Positions 7,939 through 17,428 of a DNA stretch of 64,000 nt are shown piece after piece. Under the pieces are notes generated by a model that made no database searches, was not told the DNA's origin, and was given only the letters and a program-made list of their open reading frames with translations. The position numbers and the translations under genes are program-made. This DNA is from JAJZNI01 sp035624785 (GTDB lineage Bacteria > Chloroflexota > Dormibacteria > Aeolococcales > Aeolococcaceae): the NCBI GenBank assembly GCA_035624785.1, contig DASPQV010000010.1:1-64000 (forward strand). Direction: 5' to 3'. Position 1 is the first letter of the stretch. Each line of letters opens with the position of its first letter.

Positions 7939-8979
7939 TCAACGCAGGACGAACCCTGGGCCCAATGGATCGTTCGCGTCGAGGACGAACCTGTGCTCGC
8001 CGGTCCGGAACGCCATGCCTTCGACCTCAGGCACAACGGCCGGGATGCCATCCATCTCGATGCGCTGAACCGCTCGCGCCCGGAACTGTGTCCCGATGAT
8101 GGACTCGTGAACGAATTCCTGACCCAGGGCCAGTTGCCCTTCGGCGACGAGCTGGGCGACGCGTGCCGCGGTTCCGGAGCCGCAGGGTGAGCGGTCCACC
8201 TCACCGTCGGCGAAGATGGTGACGTTGCGCTGGTGATGGGCACCGCCGGGCGAGCCCATGTCGTCATAGAAGATCGTTCCATACAGCCCCGACAGCCGCG
8301 GGTCCGTGGGGTGCTGAGCCAATCCGCGATTCTCGATATCGCGCTTGATCTCACGCCCAATCGTGATGAGGTCGCCCAATCGGTCGGGCGTGACGGCCAG
8401 GCCCAGGGACTCCGCGCGCACTGTCGCGTAGATGGCACCTCCGAACGACAGCGCGGCCCGGATGGGTCCTCGGGGGGTCGACACGTCGACGCCCGGCGCA
8501 ATCAGGAAGGACGGGACGTTCCGGAAGACAACGGAGCGGACGGCCCCGCCTGCACACCGCACTCGGGCGGAGACCCGGCCGGACGGGACATCGATCCGGA
8601 TCTCGGTCTCCCCGTCCGGATCGCTGGCAACACGTCCGGATTCGGAGGCCCACACCCCCAGCGCGATAGTCCCGTGACCGCAGGCCGTGGAGAATCCGTC
8701 CTTATGCCAGAAGAGCACCCCCAAAGACGCGCCGTCGTCATCGGCTGGAACCGGAAAGCACCCGTACATGTCGGCGTGGCCGCGGGGCTCATGACACAGC
8801 AGCCGCCGAACGGCGTTCACCTGAGGATCGGCGATCGCCCGGAGGCGGCGATCCGCGACCGTATTGCCCTCAAGCGCGAGTCCAGACGAGGTGACGATGC
8901 GGAAAGGCTCGCCAGCCGTGTGGTAATCGACACAAGCGACCTCTCCGATGGCTTGGGCGTTTGCGGCAGCATGTGGCAT
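7939..8979 (-). CDS. Proline racemase-family enzyme (racemase/epimerase type)
   Basis: A 346-residue member of the proline racemase superfamily. The opening VDYHTAGEPFRIV is the family signature. Both general acid/base positions are cysteine: FSTACGHGTIAL (about residue 112) and DRSPCGSGTAAR (about residue 276). Cys/Cys is the pattern of proline racemases and hydroxyproline 2-epimerases; trans-3-hydroxyproline dehydratases usually have Thr at the second site. It is divergent from an ornithine-cyclodeaminase-family gene, suggesting catabolism of proline or hydroxyproline stereoisomers. The start ATG 8979 fits the family length; longer in-frame starts are shadow sequence. Confidence 0.85.
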   Translation of the reverse strand: MPHAAANAQAIGEVACVDYHTAGEPFRIVTSSGLALEGNTVADRRLRAIADPQVNAVRRLLCHEPRGHADMYGCFPVPADDDGASLGVLFWHKDGFSTACGHGTIALGVWASESGRVASDPDGETEIRIDVPSGRVSARVRCAGGAVRSVVFRNVPSFLIAPGVDVSTPRGPIRAALSFGGAIYATVRAESLGLAVTPDRLGDLITIGREIKRDIENRGLAQHPTDPRLSGLYGTIFYDDMGSPGGAHHQRNVTIFADGEVDRSPCGSGTAARVAQLVAEGQLALGQEFVHESIIGTQFRARAVQRIEMDGIPAVVPEVEGMAFRTGEHRFVLDANDPLGPGFVLR

Positions 8980-9276
8980 GGCTCCCGATCGTAGCCGACG
9001 GCCGAGCTGGGGTGGCTGGCGACGGCTCTCGATCTCCGGATCGGCAGCCGAGAGGGACCCGAGGGTAGGTGGCCCTGACAGTGCCGTGGACGCCCCTGCG
9101 AGCGCGATCCGGCGGGTGGCGAGCAACGGGGCTGGCTGAGATGCCATGCTCGTCGCGGTGGGACCCAGCAGTCCCCGGCCTGTCCCCGTGCATCGGCACA
9201 CCGCGGCTCGAGCTGGTTGCTCTGCCGCGATGACGCATTCGTCTCGCTCTGGCCTTACGGAGGCTCGCTTCGGCTG

Positions 9277-10266
9277 ATGCTCGTCCTCTCCCGGGCTGAG
9301 ACCGAATCTCTGCTCGACCTCGATGACCTCCGCCGCGAGGTGGCGGCAGCCATGGTGGAAGTGAGCGAGGGTCGTGTCTCGATGCCGGTGCGCACTGCCG
9401 CCACGGTGCCGGAGCACGGAGGGCTCCTCGGCGTGATGCCCGCCTATCTGCCGGGAATGGGCAGCCTCATGGCCAAGCTCGTGAGCGTCTTCCCGCGCAA
9501 TGCCGGGGCCGGCCTGCCGACGCACCAAGCAGTGGTGCTCGTGTTCGACCCGACCGACGGCAGGCCGCTGGCCCTGCTCGACGGTACCTCGATCACGGCG
9601 GCGCGAACCGCTGCCGGGTCGGCCCTGTCCACTGAGCTCTGCGCCAGGGCCGACGCCAGGGTGCTGGCGATCCTGGGCACCGGCGTGCAGGCTCGCTCAC
9701 ATGCCACGGCCGTCAGCCGAGTCCGGAAGTTCACCCAGGTGCGAGTCGCCGGTCGCGACCCCACGAAGGTCGAGGCCCTGGTCCGAGAGGTCGGCGGCGA
9801 GCTACCCGGCGTCGAGGTGTCCGCGGCGGTCAGCCTCGCCGCGGCCTGCCGGGGCGCCGACGTGGTCTGCGCGGCGACACACGCGGTGGAGCCGGTGGTG
9901 CTGCGGCAGAACCTTGATCCTGGCGTCCATGTTTGCTCGGTTGGCCTCAACCCCATGGGGCGGGAGGTCGACTCCGCCACTGTCGCCAGTGCCCGTGTCA
10001 TCGTGGAATCGCGTGCCGCCGCGCTGGCGCCGGCTCCGGCTGGCTGCAACGATCTTCGGGTCCCGATCGAGGAGGGGGTGATCGGTCCGGACCACGTTCA
10101 AGCCGAGATCGGCGAGCTGGTGGCGGGCTCGCGACCCGGGCGGACCTCTCCCGAGCAGATCACGCTTTACAAGTCCGTCGGGGTTGCCGCCCAGGACGCA
10201 GCCGCTGCCAACCTGGTGCTGCTCGCCGCCCGGGCCGCCCACATCGGCCTCGAGGTCGAGGTGTGA
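9277..10266 (+). CDS. Ornithine cyclodeaminase/pyrroline-2-carboxylate reductase family protein
   Basis: A 329-residue protein of the ornithine cyclodeaminase/mu-crystallin family. Visible are the RTAATVPEHGGLLGVMPAY substrate region, the TAARTAAGSAL stretch, and a Rossmann motif LAILGTGVQARSHA near residue 125 for NAD(P). Family members include ornithine cyclodeaminase, lysine cyclodeaminase and delta1-pyrroline-2-carboxylate/ketimine reductase. Beside a proline-racemase-type gene, reduction of pyrroline-2-carboxylate to proline is a reasonable guess, but the partner's Cys/Cys pair does not predict a dehydratase. ATG 9277 was chosen; a GGAGG lies 14 nt upstream, rather far, so the start is moderately sure. 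Confidence 0.8.
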   Translation: MLVLSRAETESLLDLDDLRREVAAAMVEVSEGRVSMPVRTAATVPEHGGLLGVMPAYLPGMGSLMAKLVSVFPRNAGAGLPTHQAVVLVFDPTDGRPLALLDGTSITAARTAAGSALSTELCARADARVLAILGTGVQARSHATAVSRVRKFTQVRVAGRDPTKVEALVREVGGELPGVEVSAAVSLAAACRGADVVCAATHAVEPVVLRQNLDPGVHVCSVGLNPMGREVDSATVASARVIVESRAAALAPAPAGCNDLRVPIEEGVIGPDHVQAEIGELVAGSRPGRTSPEQITLYKSVGVAAQDAAAANLVLLAARAAHIGLEVEV

Positions 10267-10289
10267 TCTGAGAGGTCTCGCCAGCCTGG

Positions 10290-12179
10290 CTACCCGCCGC
10301 GCGGCTGGGAGTAGAGGTCGTCGATCTCGCGCGCGTACTTCCGGAGCACCACCCGGCGCATGACCTTGAGGGTGGGGGTCAGCTCGTCGCCCATCTGGAA
10401 GTCGTGGGGGAGCAGGATCCAGCGCTTCACCTGCTCGACCTGGGACAGCTCCGTGTTGACCTCGGCGACCCAGGAGGAGATCTCCTCCCGGAACGCAGCG
10501 CTGGTGCCGACCTGCTCCGGGGGCCCGGGGATGCCTCGCTCCGCTGCCCAGTGCGAGAGCTCCTCGGGATCCAGGGCAAGCAGGGCGCTGACGAAGGGGC
10601 GCCGGTCGCCGATGCAGACGGCGTGGCTGACCAGGGGATGGGCGGCCAGCCGGATCTCGATGGGCCCGGGGGCGATGTTCTTGCCTCCCGCGGTGATGAT
10701 CAGGTCCTTCTTGCGGTCGGTGATGCGCAGGAAGCCGCGATCGTCGAGCTGACCGATGTCACCGGTGTGCAGCCAGCCTCCCTCGTCGAGCGCCTCCCCG
10801 GTCGCCGGCGCGTCCTTGAGGTAGCCGATGAACACGGTGGGGCCGCGGACCAGGATCTCGCCGTCTTCGTCGAGGCGGATCTCGGTGTCGGGGCAGGCGG
10901 GCCCGACCGTGCCGACGCGGATGTCCCCGGGGCGGTTCATGGTGGCGATCGCGCTGTTCTCGGTCTGGCCGTACCCCTCGGTGATGGGCAGGCCCAGGCC
11001 CTGGAAGAAGCGCAGGGTGTCGACCCCGATCGGTGCCGCGCCACTCACGATGTAGCGGGCCTGGTCGAGCCCGGTCTCCCGGCGGATGGTCTTGAGGACG
11101 AGGCGGTCGGCGAGACCACGGGCGGTGCGCAGCCCGGCGGGGACGGGGCGGCCCAGCGCCTCCAGGCGGGCCGCTCGCCTGGCCATCCGCACTCCGCGGC
11201 GGGCGATCCGCCCCCGCACGCCCGCCTCCGCGCGAAGCCGCTCCTCGATGCGCAGCGCCATCTTCTCCCAGACCCGCGGCACCCCGAAGAAGTAGGTCGG
11301 CCGCACCTCCTTGAGACGGGCCGCCAGGTTCTCCATCCCGTCGAGGAACCACACCGCGTTGCCGTGGTAGTAGGAGCAGAACTCACTCACCAGCCGCTCG
11401 ACCACGTGGGCGAGGGGCAGGTAGCAGAGCTCGCGGTCGTCCGGCCCGGTGGGGAAGATCCCGGCCAGCGCGGCGACGGCGGCGATCACGTTGGCATGGG
11501 TCAGCTGCGCCGCCTTGGGCTGGGCGGTGGTCCCGCTCGTGTAGATGAGGGTGGCGACGTCGTCGACCCTGGCGCTCCGGATGCGGTGGTCGACCTCGTC
11601 GCCAACACTGGCGAGCGCGGTCTGCCCCAGGTCCAGCGCCGGCTTCCAGGGCAGCACCAGCCCATCTCCGGACGTTCCGTCGAGGCCGGCCATGACCACG
11701 ACCCGCTGGAGGGCGGGCAGGCCGGCCCAGACCTCGGAGACCCGCTCGAGGATGCGCTGGTTCTCCACGAAGGCCACCCGGGTCTCCGAGTGACCCAGCT
11801 CGTACCCTCCCTGCTTCGCGGTCAGGGTGAGGTAGATCGGTACCGGAACCGCGCGGGCCAGCAGTACGCCGGCGTCGGCGATGTACCACTCCGGACGGTT
11901 GCTCGACCAGATGGCGACGTGATCACCCGGCACGACCCCTTCGCTGACCAGGAACGCGGCCACCCGCCGGGCCGCCTCACCGAACTCCCGCCAGGTGATC
12001 GCCACCCAGCGCCCGTCAGCGCGGAAATGCATGGCGGGGAGGTCGGCACGGTTCACCACCTGGTCCAGGAACCAGTCCGTGACTGTGCGCGGAGGCCAGC
12101 CACCGGGCCCAATCCCCCCTCCACTCTGCCCCGGCACGGACCGTGGGAGCACCCCGGCACTCACATTGTGCCCCAGCAT
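10290..12179 (-). CDS. Long-chain acyl-CoA synthetase (AMP-binding)
   Basis: A 629-residue ANL-superfamily ligase that activates fatty acids to acyl-AMP and then acyl-CoA. The P-loop reads YTSGTTAQPKAAQLTH, slightly off the usual TSGTTGxPKG, with the invariant TSGTT and Lys kept. The mid-domain motif is EGYGQTENSA; the hinge Asp region is WLHTGDIGQLDDRGF followed by ITDRKKDLIITAGGKNIAP. Length and the long insertion near 300-360 match the FadD15/ACSL long-chain class. ATG 12179 is preceded by GGAG at 6 nt; a GTG 12 nt upstream is weaker. It is divergent from adhE-WS/DGAT and so likely feeds that pathway with acyl-CoA. Confidence 0.9.
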   Translation of the reverse strand: MLGHNVSAGVLPRSVPGQSGGGIGPGGWPPRTVTDWFLDQVVNRADLPAMHFRADGRWVAITWREFGEAARRVAAFLVSEGVVPGDHVAIWSSNRPEWYIADAGVLLARAVPVPIYLTLTAKQGGYELGHSETRVAFVENQRILERVSEVWAGLPALQRVVVMAGLDGTSGDGLVLPWKPALDLGQTALASVGDEVDHRIRSARVDDVATLIYTSGTTAQPKAAQLTHANVIAAVAALAGIFPTGPDDRELCYLPLAHVVERLVSEFCSYYHGNAVWFLDGMENLAARLKEVRPTYFFGVPRVWEKMALRIEERLRAEAGVRGRIARRGVRMARRAARLEALGRPVPAGLRTARGLADRLVLKTIRRETGLDQARYIVSGAAPIGVDTLRFFQGLGLPITEGYGQTENSAIATMNRPGDIRVGTVGPACPDTEIRLDEDGEILVRGPTVFIGYLKDAPATGEALDEGGWLHTGDIGQLDDRGFLRITDRKKDLIITAGGKNIAPGPIEIRLAAHPLVSHAVCIGDRRPFVSALLALDPEELSHWAAERGIPGPPEQVGTSAAFREEISSWVAEVNTELSQVEQVKRWILLPHDFQMGDELTPTLKVMRRVVLRKYAREIDDLYSQPRGG

Positions 12180-12311
12180 GTCACTCCGCACCGCGTAGTT
12201 CCAGACGTGCTCGATGTCACAGCGGGATGCGTGCCCGTCGGCCCTACGTTGTGAGCCTGGGGGTGCCTAGGATCGGTGGTCTGGGACCGCCTGGCGTGGA
12301 GGAGGCGCCCT

Positions 12312-14933
12312 GTGAACGTCGCGCCGGGACCGACGGGGCTCGAGCCGACCCGGCTCGTCGAGATCGACGCCTATGTTGAGCGCGCCCGGTCGGCTGCGCA
12401 GAGCTTTCGCCGGCTCGACCAGGAGGCGGTGGACAGGGTCGTCTCAGCGATGGTGGCGGCCGGTCTGGAGGCCGCGGTCGACCTCGCCGAGCTGGCCGTC
12501 GAGGAGACCGGTTTCGGGATCTTCGAGGACAAGGTTGTCAAGAATTACGTGGCCACGGAGTTCCTCCATGACTACCTCAGGGGCAAGCGCACGGTGGGCA
12601 TCATCGACTCCGATCCGGCCCGGGGCATCGAGTACGTCGCCGAGCCCATCGGAGTGATCCTGGCCATCACCCCGATCACCAATCCCACCTCGACGGTGCT
12701 CTTCAAGGCGATCACTGCGGCCAAGACCCGCAACGCCGTCATCTTCCGGCCCTCGCCCCATGCGGTGCGCTGCGCCGAGCGCAGCGTCGAGATCGTGACC
12801 GCCGCCGGGGAGGCGGTGGGACTGCCGCCCGGCGCCGTCCAGGTGATCCCCGACCTCGAGCACGAGGTCACCCACTACCTCTTCGGGCACCCCGGGGTCG
12901 ACTTCATCTGGACCACCGGCGGTCAGAAGGTCGTGGCCCTGGCCAATGCCGCCGGCAAGCCGTGCATCAGCGTGGGACCGGGCAACGCCCCCGTCTACCT
13001 GCACCGCACCGCCGACATCCGCGGCGCCGTCGTCGACATCCTGATCTCCAAGACGTTCGATGAGTCGGTGATCTGCCCCGCGGAGCAGACCTGCGTGGTC
13101 GACGCCGCCATCTACGACGAGGTGGTCGCCGAGTTCCAACGGATGGGCGGGCACCTGCTCAGCGACGAGGACGTCGGCCGCCTCGCCGACTTTGCCTTCG
13201 GCGGCGCCGCTGTCAACCTTGCCGCCCTGGGCCAGCCGGCGCCGGTCCTCGCCGAGAGGGCGGGCATCGCCGGGGCCGCGGGCAGCAAGCTGCTCCTCGC
13301 CCCCCTGCCCTCGGCCCTGGAGGACCTTGCCCGCCACCCGCTGCTTCGGGAGAAGCTCATGCCGGTGCTCGGCCTGGTGCGAGCCCGCAGCGAGGAGCAG
13401 GCCATCGAGGCCTGCGTCCTGGTCACCGAGCACGGCGGCCTGGGCCACACTGCGGCCATCTACAGCACCGACGAGACCATGATCCGTCGCTACTCGGAGG
13501 CGCTCCGCACCGGCCGCATCCTGGTCAACGCTCCCACCGCCGTGGGCGCCCTCGGCGGTGTGTACAACTCGCTGACCCCCACCTTCTCCCTTGGCTGCGG
13601 CACCTGGGGCGGCTCCTCCACGACCGACAATGTGAACTACCGTAACCTGCTCAACGTGAAGACGGTGTCCCGCCGCAGCGCGCCCCCGCAGTGGTTCCGG
13701 GTGCCCTCGGACACCTACTTCAACGCCGGGGCGATCGAGGCGCTCCGCCAGCTGGACGCCCGGCGGAGCGTGATCGTGACCGACGAGGTCAACGAGAGGC
13801 TGGGCTACGCCGACCGGGTGCGCGAGCGTCTCGGGGGCGCGCCGGCGCGGGTCTTCAGCGCCGTGGCTCCCGAGCCGGATGAGGCGCTGATCCGGGCCGG
13901 GGTGGAGGTCCTCCGGGGCACGGAACCGGACGTCGTGGTCGCCGTCGGGGGCGGCTCGGTGCTGGACACGGCCAAGGCGATGCGGCTCTTCTACGAGCAC
14001 CCCCAGCTCTCCATGGCCGAGCTCACCCTTCCCTTCCTCGACCCCCGCAAGCGCGTCGCCGAGTACCCTCAGGCGCCCCACCGGGTTCGTCTGGTGGCCA
14101 TGCCCACCACCGCGGGCACCGGGTCGGAGGTGTCGCCGGCGGCGGTCATCACCCTGGGCGGGCGCAAGGTCACCCTGGTCGATTACTCGATGGTGCCGGA
14201 CGTGGCGATCATCGATCCGCTGCTCACCCTGAGCATGCCTCCCACCCTGACCGCCGACACCGGGATCGACGCCCTGACCCATGCCCTCGAGGCGGTCGTC
14301 TCGATCTTCGCCTCGCCCTACACCGACGCCTTCTGCGTCCAGGCGGCCCGGCTCATCTTCGAGGCGCTGCCCCGGGCCCACGCCGACGGCCAGGACCTCG
14401 AGGCCCGGACCATGATGGCCAACGCCGCCACCATCGCCGGTCTCGCTTTCTCCAACGCCTTCGTCGGCGTCAACCACGCCCTGGCCCACGCCGTGGGGGC
14501 GCGCTTCCGGATCGCCCACGGCCGCGCCAACGCGATCTTCCTGCCCCATGTGCTGCGCTACAACGCGGCGCTGCCCAGCAAGTTCATGCCGGCGCCCGGC
14601 TACTCGGCCTACGTCGCCCCCGAGAAGTACGCCATGCTGGGGCGGATCCTCTTCGGCGGCCGCAGCGACGACGAGCGCCGGACCAGGCTTTTCGCCCGGA
14701 CCGACGACCTGCTCCGGACCGTGGGGATGCCCCGCAGCCTGGACGAGGCCGGTGTGGACGAGCCCTCATTCCGGGAGGCTTTGCCCGGACTGGCCCGGGC
14801 CGCGTTCGACGACCCGAGTGGCCGCACCAACCCGCGCATGCCCCTGCTGCGCGAGATCCGGGAGCTGCTCACCGCCGGCCATGGGGGCGCGGGTGTTCCC
14901 GCGGGAAGTCCGGGTGTGCCGCATGGGTCTTGA
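12312..14933 (+). CDS. adhE: Bifunctional aldehyde-alcohol dehydrogenase (AdhE-type)
   Basis: An 873-residue fusion of a CoA-acylating aldehyde dehydrogenase (about 20-440) and an iron-type alcohol dehydrogenase (about 460-860), near the size of E. coli AdhE. The thioester cysteine is in ESVICPAEQTCVV (about residue 255), and the NAD loop VGPGNAPVYLH is present. In the alcohol half, GGGSVLDTAKAM binds NAD, and metal ligands are expected in DALTHALEA and NHALAHAVGARFRIAHG, all intact. AdhE normally converts acetyl-CoA to ethanol, but this gene is 45 bp ahead of a wax-ester synthase, so a longer acyl-CoA substrate is possible (inference). GTG 12312 has GGAGGAGG 6 nt upstream. Confidence 0.9.
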   Translation: MNVAPGPTGLEPTRLVEIDAYVERARSAAQSFRRLDQEAVDRVVSAMVAAGLEAAVDLAELAVEETGFGIFEDKVVKNYVATEFLHDYLRGKRTVGIIDSDPARGIEYVAEPIGVILAITPITNPTSTVLFKAITAAKTRNAVIFRPSPHAVRCAERSVEIVTAAGEAVGLPPGAVQVIPDLEHEVTHYLFGHPGVDFIWTTGGQKVVALANAAGKPCISVGPGNAPVYLHRTADIRGAVVDILISKTFDESVICPAEQTCVVDAAIYDEVVAEFQRMGGHLLSDEDVGRLADFAFGGAAVNLAALGQPAPVLAERAGIAGAAGSKLLLAPLPSALEDLARHPLLREKLMPVLGLVRARSEEQAIEACVLVTEHGGLGHTAAIYSTDETMIRRYSEALRTGRILVNAPTAVGALGGVYNSLTPTFSLGCGTWGGSSTTDNVNYRNLLNVKTVSRRSAPPQWFRVPSDTYFNAGAIEALRQLDARRSVIVTDEVNERLGYADRVRERLGGAPARVFSAVAPEPDEALIRAGVEVLRGTEPDVVVAVGGGSVLDTAKAMRLFYEHPQLSMAELTLPFLDPRKRVAEYPQAPHRVRLVAMPTTAGTGSEVSPAAVITLGGRKVTLVDYSMVPDVAIIDPLLTLSMPPTLTADTGIDALTHALEAVVSIFASPYTDAFCVQAARLIFEALPRAHADGQDLEARTMMANAATIAGLAFSNAFVGVNHALAHAVGARFRIAHGRANAIFLPHVLRYNAALPSKFMPAPGYSAYVAPEKYAMLGRILFGGRSDDERRTRLFARTDDLLRTVGMPRSLDEAGVDEPSFREALPGLARAAFDDPSGRTNPRMPLLREIRELLTAGHGGAGVPAGSPGVPHGS

Positions 14934-14978
14934 AGCCGCGCCGTCGAACGCCAACGCTGCGCGGGTGGAGGTGACGCA

Positions 14979-16313
14979 ATGAGCACGAGCTCGGGGGGCG
15001 AGGGGTTCTCGCTGGTGGACACGGCCTGGCTGCACATGGAGATGCCCACCAACCTGATGATGGTGGGGGGCGTGGGCTTTTTCGCCGAGCCCCTCGACCG
15101 GGGCCGGGTGATCACCGCCGTGGGCCGCCGCCTGCTGCCCAGCCATCCCCGATTCACCTGGCGCGTCGAGCCGTCTTCGGTCGGGCCGCCGCGCTGGGTC
15201 GAGGACCCGATGTTCGACCTCGCTGCGCACGTTCGCCGGGTGGACCTGCCGGCACCCGGGGGGGACGCCGAGCTGCGGGCCCTGCTGAGCGACCTGATGA
15301 GCCGCCCCCTGGACATGGGGCGCCCGCTCTGGGACATGCACGTGATCGATGGCTACCGGGATGGCGGAGTGCTGCTCACCCGGATCCACCACTGCGTCGC
15401 CGACGGGACCGCCCTGGTCCGGGTCCTTCGCAGTCTGACCGCGTCGAGCGCCGAGGGGTCGCTGCGCCTGGCCGCAAGCGAGCGTGCGTCCGTGCCACGC
15501 CATGCGGGTTCAGGCCTCCCCGATCTCGACCTCGGCCGCGCCCTGCGTGGCCTGGTGGAAACCGCCGCCCGCGTCTACACGCTGGGGAGGCTGGCGGCGC
15601 TCTGGCCCGACCCCTCCACCCCTCTTCGGGGACAGCTCGCCGTCCGCAAGGGGGTCGCCTGGACCGAACCGCATCCGGTCGCCGACCTGCGGCTGGTGCG
15701 CCGCTGGACCGGCTGCACCGTCAACGATGTCCTGGTCGCCGCTGTGGCCGGGGCGCTGCGCAGCAACCTCCGGCGCAGGCGGGCGGCCCTGCCGCCCCGA
15801 ATCCGTGCCCTCGTCCCGGTGGACCTCCGGCGCGACCCCGGCGACGACCGCCTGGGCAACCAGTTCGGGTTGGTGTTCCTCGACCTGCCGGTCGGGCTTG
15901 CCGAGCCCCGGGGCCGGTTGACCGCGGTGCACCGGCGCATGGAGGAGGCTCGGCGCTCGCTCCAACCCTCCGTGGCCCTGGAGGTCCTGGGCGTCGTCGG
16001 ACTTGTCCCCCAACTGGTGCAACGTCAGGTGATCCGCTTCTTCGGCGCCAAGGCGACCGCGGTGGTGACCAACGTGCGGGGCCCCGCGGACTCCCTGTAC
16101 CTGGCTGGCGAGAAGCTGCGTGACCTGCTCTTCTTCGTGCCCCAGTCGGCTGGCCTCGGCCTCGGCATCAGCATCATGAGCTACGCCGGCAACCTGCAGA
16201 TCGGCGTGATCGCCGACTCCGGATTGGTGCCGGACCCGGGCACCATTGCCCGAGACCTGAACGCCGAGCTGCGCCGGCTCACCCATCTCGGCGGCGGGAG
16301 GGCGCGGACCTGA
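14979..16313 (+). CDS. Wax ester synthase/diacylglycerol acyltransferase (WS/DGAT)
   Basis: A 444-residue acyltransferase of the bacterial WS/DGAT family, which esterifies acyl-CoA with fatty alcohol or diacylglycerol at the membrane or lipid-droplet surface. The catalytic HHxxxDG motif is present as HHCVADG near residue 137, preceded by PLWDMHVIDGY. The C-terminal half has the conserved VTNVRGP and later GISIMSYAG segments. The ATG follows GGAGGTGA at 5 nt. It is cotranscribed after adhE, so fatty alcohol made by AdhE could be its acceptor. Substrate choice cannot be read from the sequence. Confidence 0.92.
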   Translation: MSTSSGGEGFSLVDTAWLHMEMPTNLMMVGGVGFFAEPLDRGRVITAVGRRLLPSHPRFTWRVEPSSVGPPRWVEDPMFDLAAHVRRVDLPAPGGDAELRALLSDLMSRPLDMGRPLWDMHVIDGYRDGGVLLTRIHHCVADGTALVRVLRSLTASSAEGSLRLAASERASVPRHAGSGLPDLDLGRALRGLVETAARVYTLGRLAALWPDPSTPLRGQLAVRKGVAWTEPHPVADLRLVRRWTGCTVNDVLVAAVAGALRSNLRRRRAALPPRIRALVPVDLRRDPGDDRLGNQFGLVFLDLPVGLAEPRGRLTAVHRRMEEARRSLQPSVALEVLGVVGLVPQLVQRQVIRFFGAKATAVVTNVRGPADSLYLAGEKLRDLLFFVPQSAGLGLGISIMSYAGNLQIGVIADSGLVPDPGTIARDLNAELRRLTHLGGGRART

Positions 16314-16347
16314 GGCGCGACCGCGCCGGGGGCTGACAGCCTGGCGT

Positions 16348-16372
16348 CTCGCGGTCCGCTCCGGACCGCGAG
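16348..16372 (+). terminator. Hairpin terminator after WS/DGAT
   Basis: CTCGCGGTCC, loop GCTCC, GGACCGCGAG: a perfect 10-bp stem 34 bp after the WS/DGAT stop, with no T tract. It probably ends the adhE-WS/DGAT transcript and separates it from the hydrolase gene. Confidence 0.65.
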
Positions 16373-16475
16373 GCTCTCCTGCCGGCGCTGCCGCCGGAGG
16401 GAGTTCTCACCGCACCTTGGCGCCCCGCGAACGGCTTGCTCACGGGCACGGAGCGGGGCTCGTAGACTGCTCTCG

Positions 16476-17405
16476 ATGCCGCCCACTGTGCGACAAGCCT
16501 CCTTCCGTCAGCGCGGCCACCGGCTCGCCTACAGCGACTATGGGGGGGAGGGGATTCCCCTGATCCTCATGCCCGGCCTGCTGCTGCCTCGGGAGATGCA
16601 CCACCCCCTGGCGCGCGACCTCGCCGAGATGGGGCACCGGGTGGTGACCTTCGATCTCCTCGGCCACGGCCAGTCCGATCGGCCTCTGGACATGTCCCAG
16701 CACTCGGTCAGCCTCTACGCGGACGACTGCATCGCCCTCCTCGACCATCTCGAGGTGGGCCGCGCGGTCATCGGCGGGACCTCACTGGGCGGCAACGTCA
16801 CCCTCGAGGTGGCGTCGCGGGCACCCCGGCGCGTGGCCGCCATGGTTGTCGAGATGCCGGTGCTGGACAGCGGCCTCATCTTCAGCGCTCTCACCTTCAG
16901 CCCGTTCCTGGTCGGGCTCACCATGGGCAACCGGATCTGGTCCCCGGTGGCCCGCGGCCTTCGCGGGATACCCCGCCGGCTGCTGCCCTTCTACGCCAAC
17001 ATCGCCCTCGACCTGATCCGCCAGGAGCCGCGGCCGAGCGCGGCGGTGATGCAGGGAGTGTTCTTTGGCAGGGTCGCCCCGCCTCGCAGTGAACGGCGGA
17101 CCTTCACGGCGCCGGCCCTGGTCATCGGCCATCGGCGCGACCCGGTCCATGCCTTCTCGGATGCCGACATGCTGGCCCGGGAGCTCCCCAACGGCCGCCT
17201 CGTCCAGGCGAGCTCCATCTTCGAGCTGCGGTTCACCCCGAAGCGGCTGACGTTGAAGATCCACGACTTCCTGCTGGAGGTGGCGCCGCCGCGCCTCCGC
17301 GCGGTGCCGGCGACCGGGCGCCGCCAGTCAGCAGGCCGGCGCCGGGCTTCTGGTGGTCGCCCCGGGCAGCGATCGACTGCTCAGGCGATGTCCCGAAGCG
17401 GCTGA
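16476..17405 (+). CDS. Alpha/beta-hydrolase
   Basis: A 309-residue alpha/beta-hydrolase-fold protein. The oxyanion region is LILMPGLLLPREMHHPL, and the nucleophile elbow is GGTSLGGNVTLE with Ser near residue 107. An Asp candidate lies in HRRDPVHAFSDAD near 222. The usual catalytic His near the end is not obvious: the corresponding region reads SSIFELRFTPKRLT, so the triad may be incomplete or use another His. Following WS/DGAT, a lipase/esterase or thioesterase role in neutral-lipid turnover is plausible. The tail after residue 275 is Arg/Ala/Gly-rich and likely disordered. Confidence 0.75.
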   Translation: MPPTVRQASFRQRGHRLAYSDYGGEGIPLILMPGLLLPREMHHPLARDLAEMGHRVVTFDLLGHGQSDRPLDMSQHSVSLYADDCIALLDHLEVGRAVIGGTSLGGNVTLEVASRAPRRVAAMVVEMPVLDSGLIFSALTFSPFLVGLTMGNRIWSPVARGLRGIPRRLLPFYANIALDLIRQEPRPSAAVMQGVFFGRVAPPRSERRTFTAPALVIGHRRDPVHAFSDADMLARELPNGRLVQASSIFELRFTPKRLTLKIHDFLLEVAPPRLRAVPATGRRQSAGRRRASGGRPGQRSTAQAMSRSG

Positions 17406-17428
17406 CCGGCAGGTGACCCTGGAGCCGC

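Noticed and set aside
8980..9528. A longer racemase start reaching 9528
   Set aside because: The added residues do not resemble the family, and the stretch overlaps the divergent gene at 9277.
10404..12254. A 616-codon open frame on the plus strand, antisense to the acyl-CoA synthetase
   Set aside because: Gly/Asp/Arg-rich composition without domains; it is the antisense of a clear ligase gene and arises from GC-rich codon bias.
12444..14549. A 701-codon minus-strand frame opposite adhE
   Set aside because: Gly/Asp/His-rich, no motif; AdhE on the plus strand shows all catalytic motifs.
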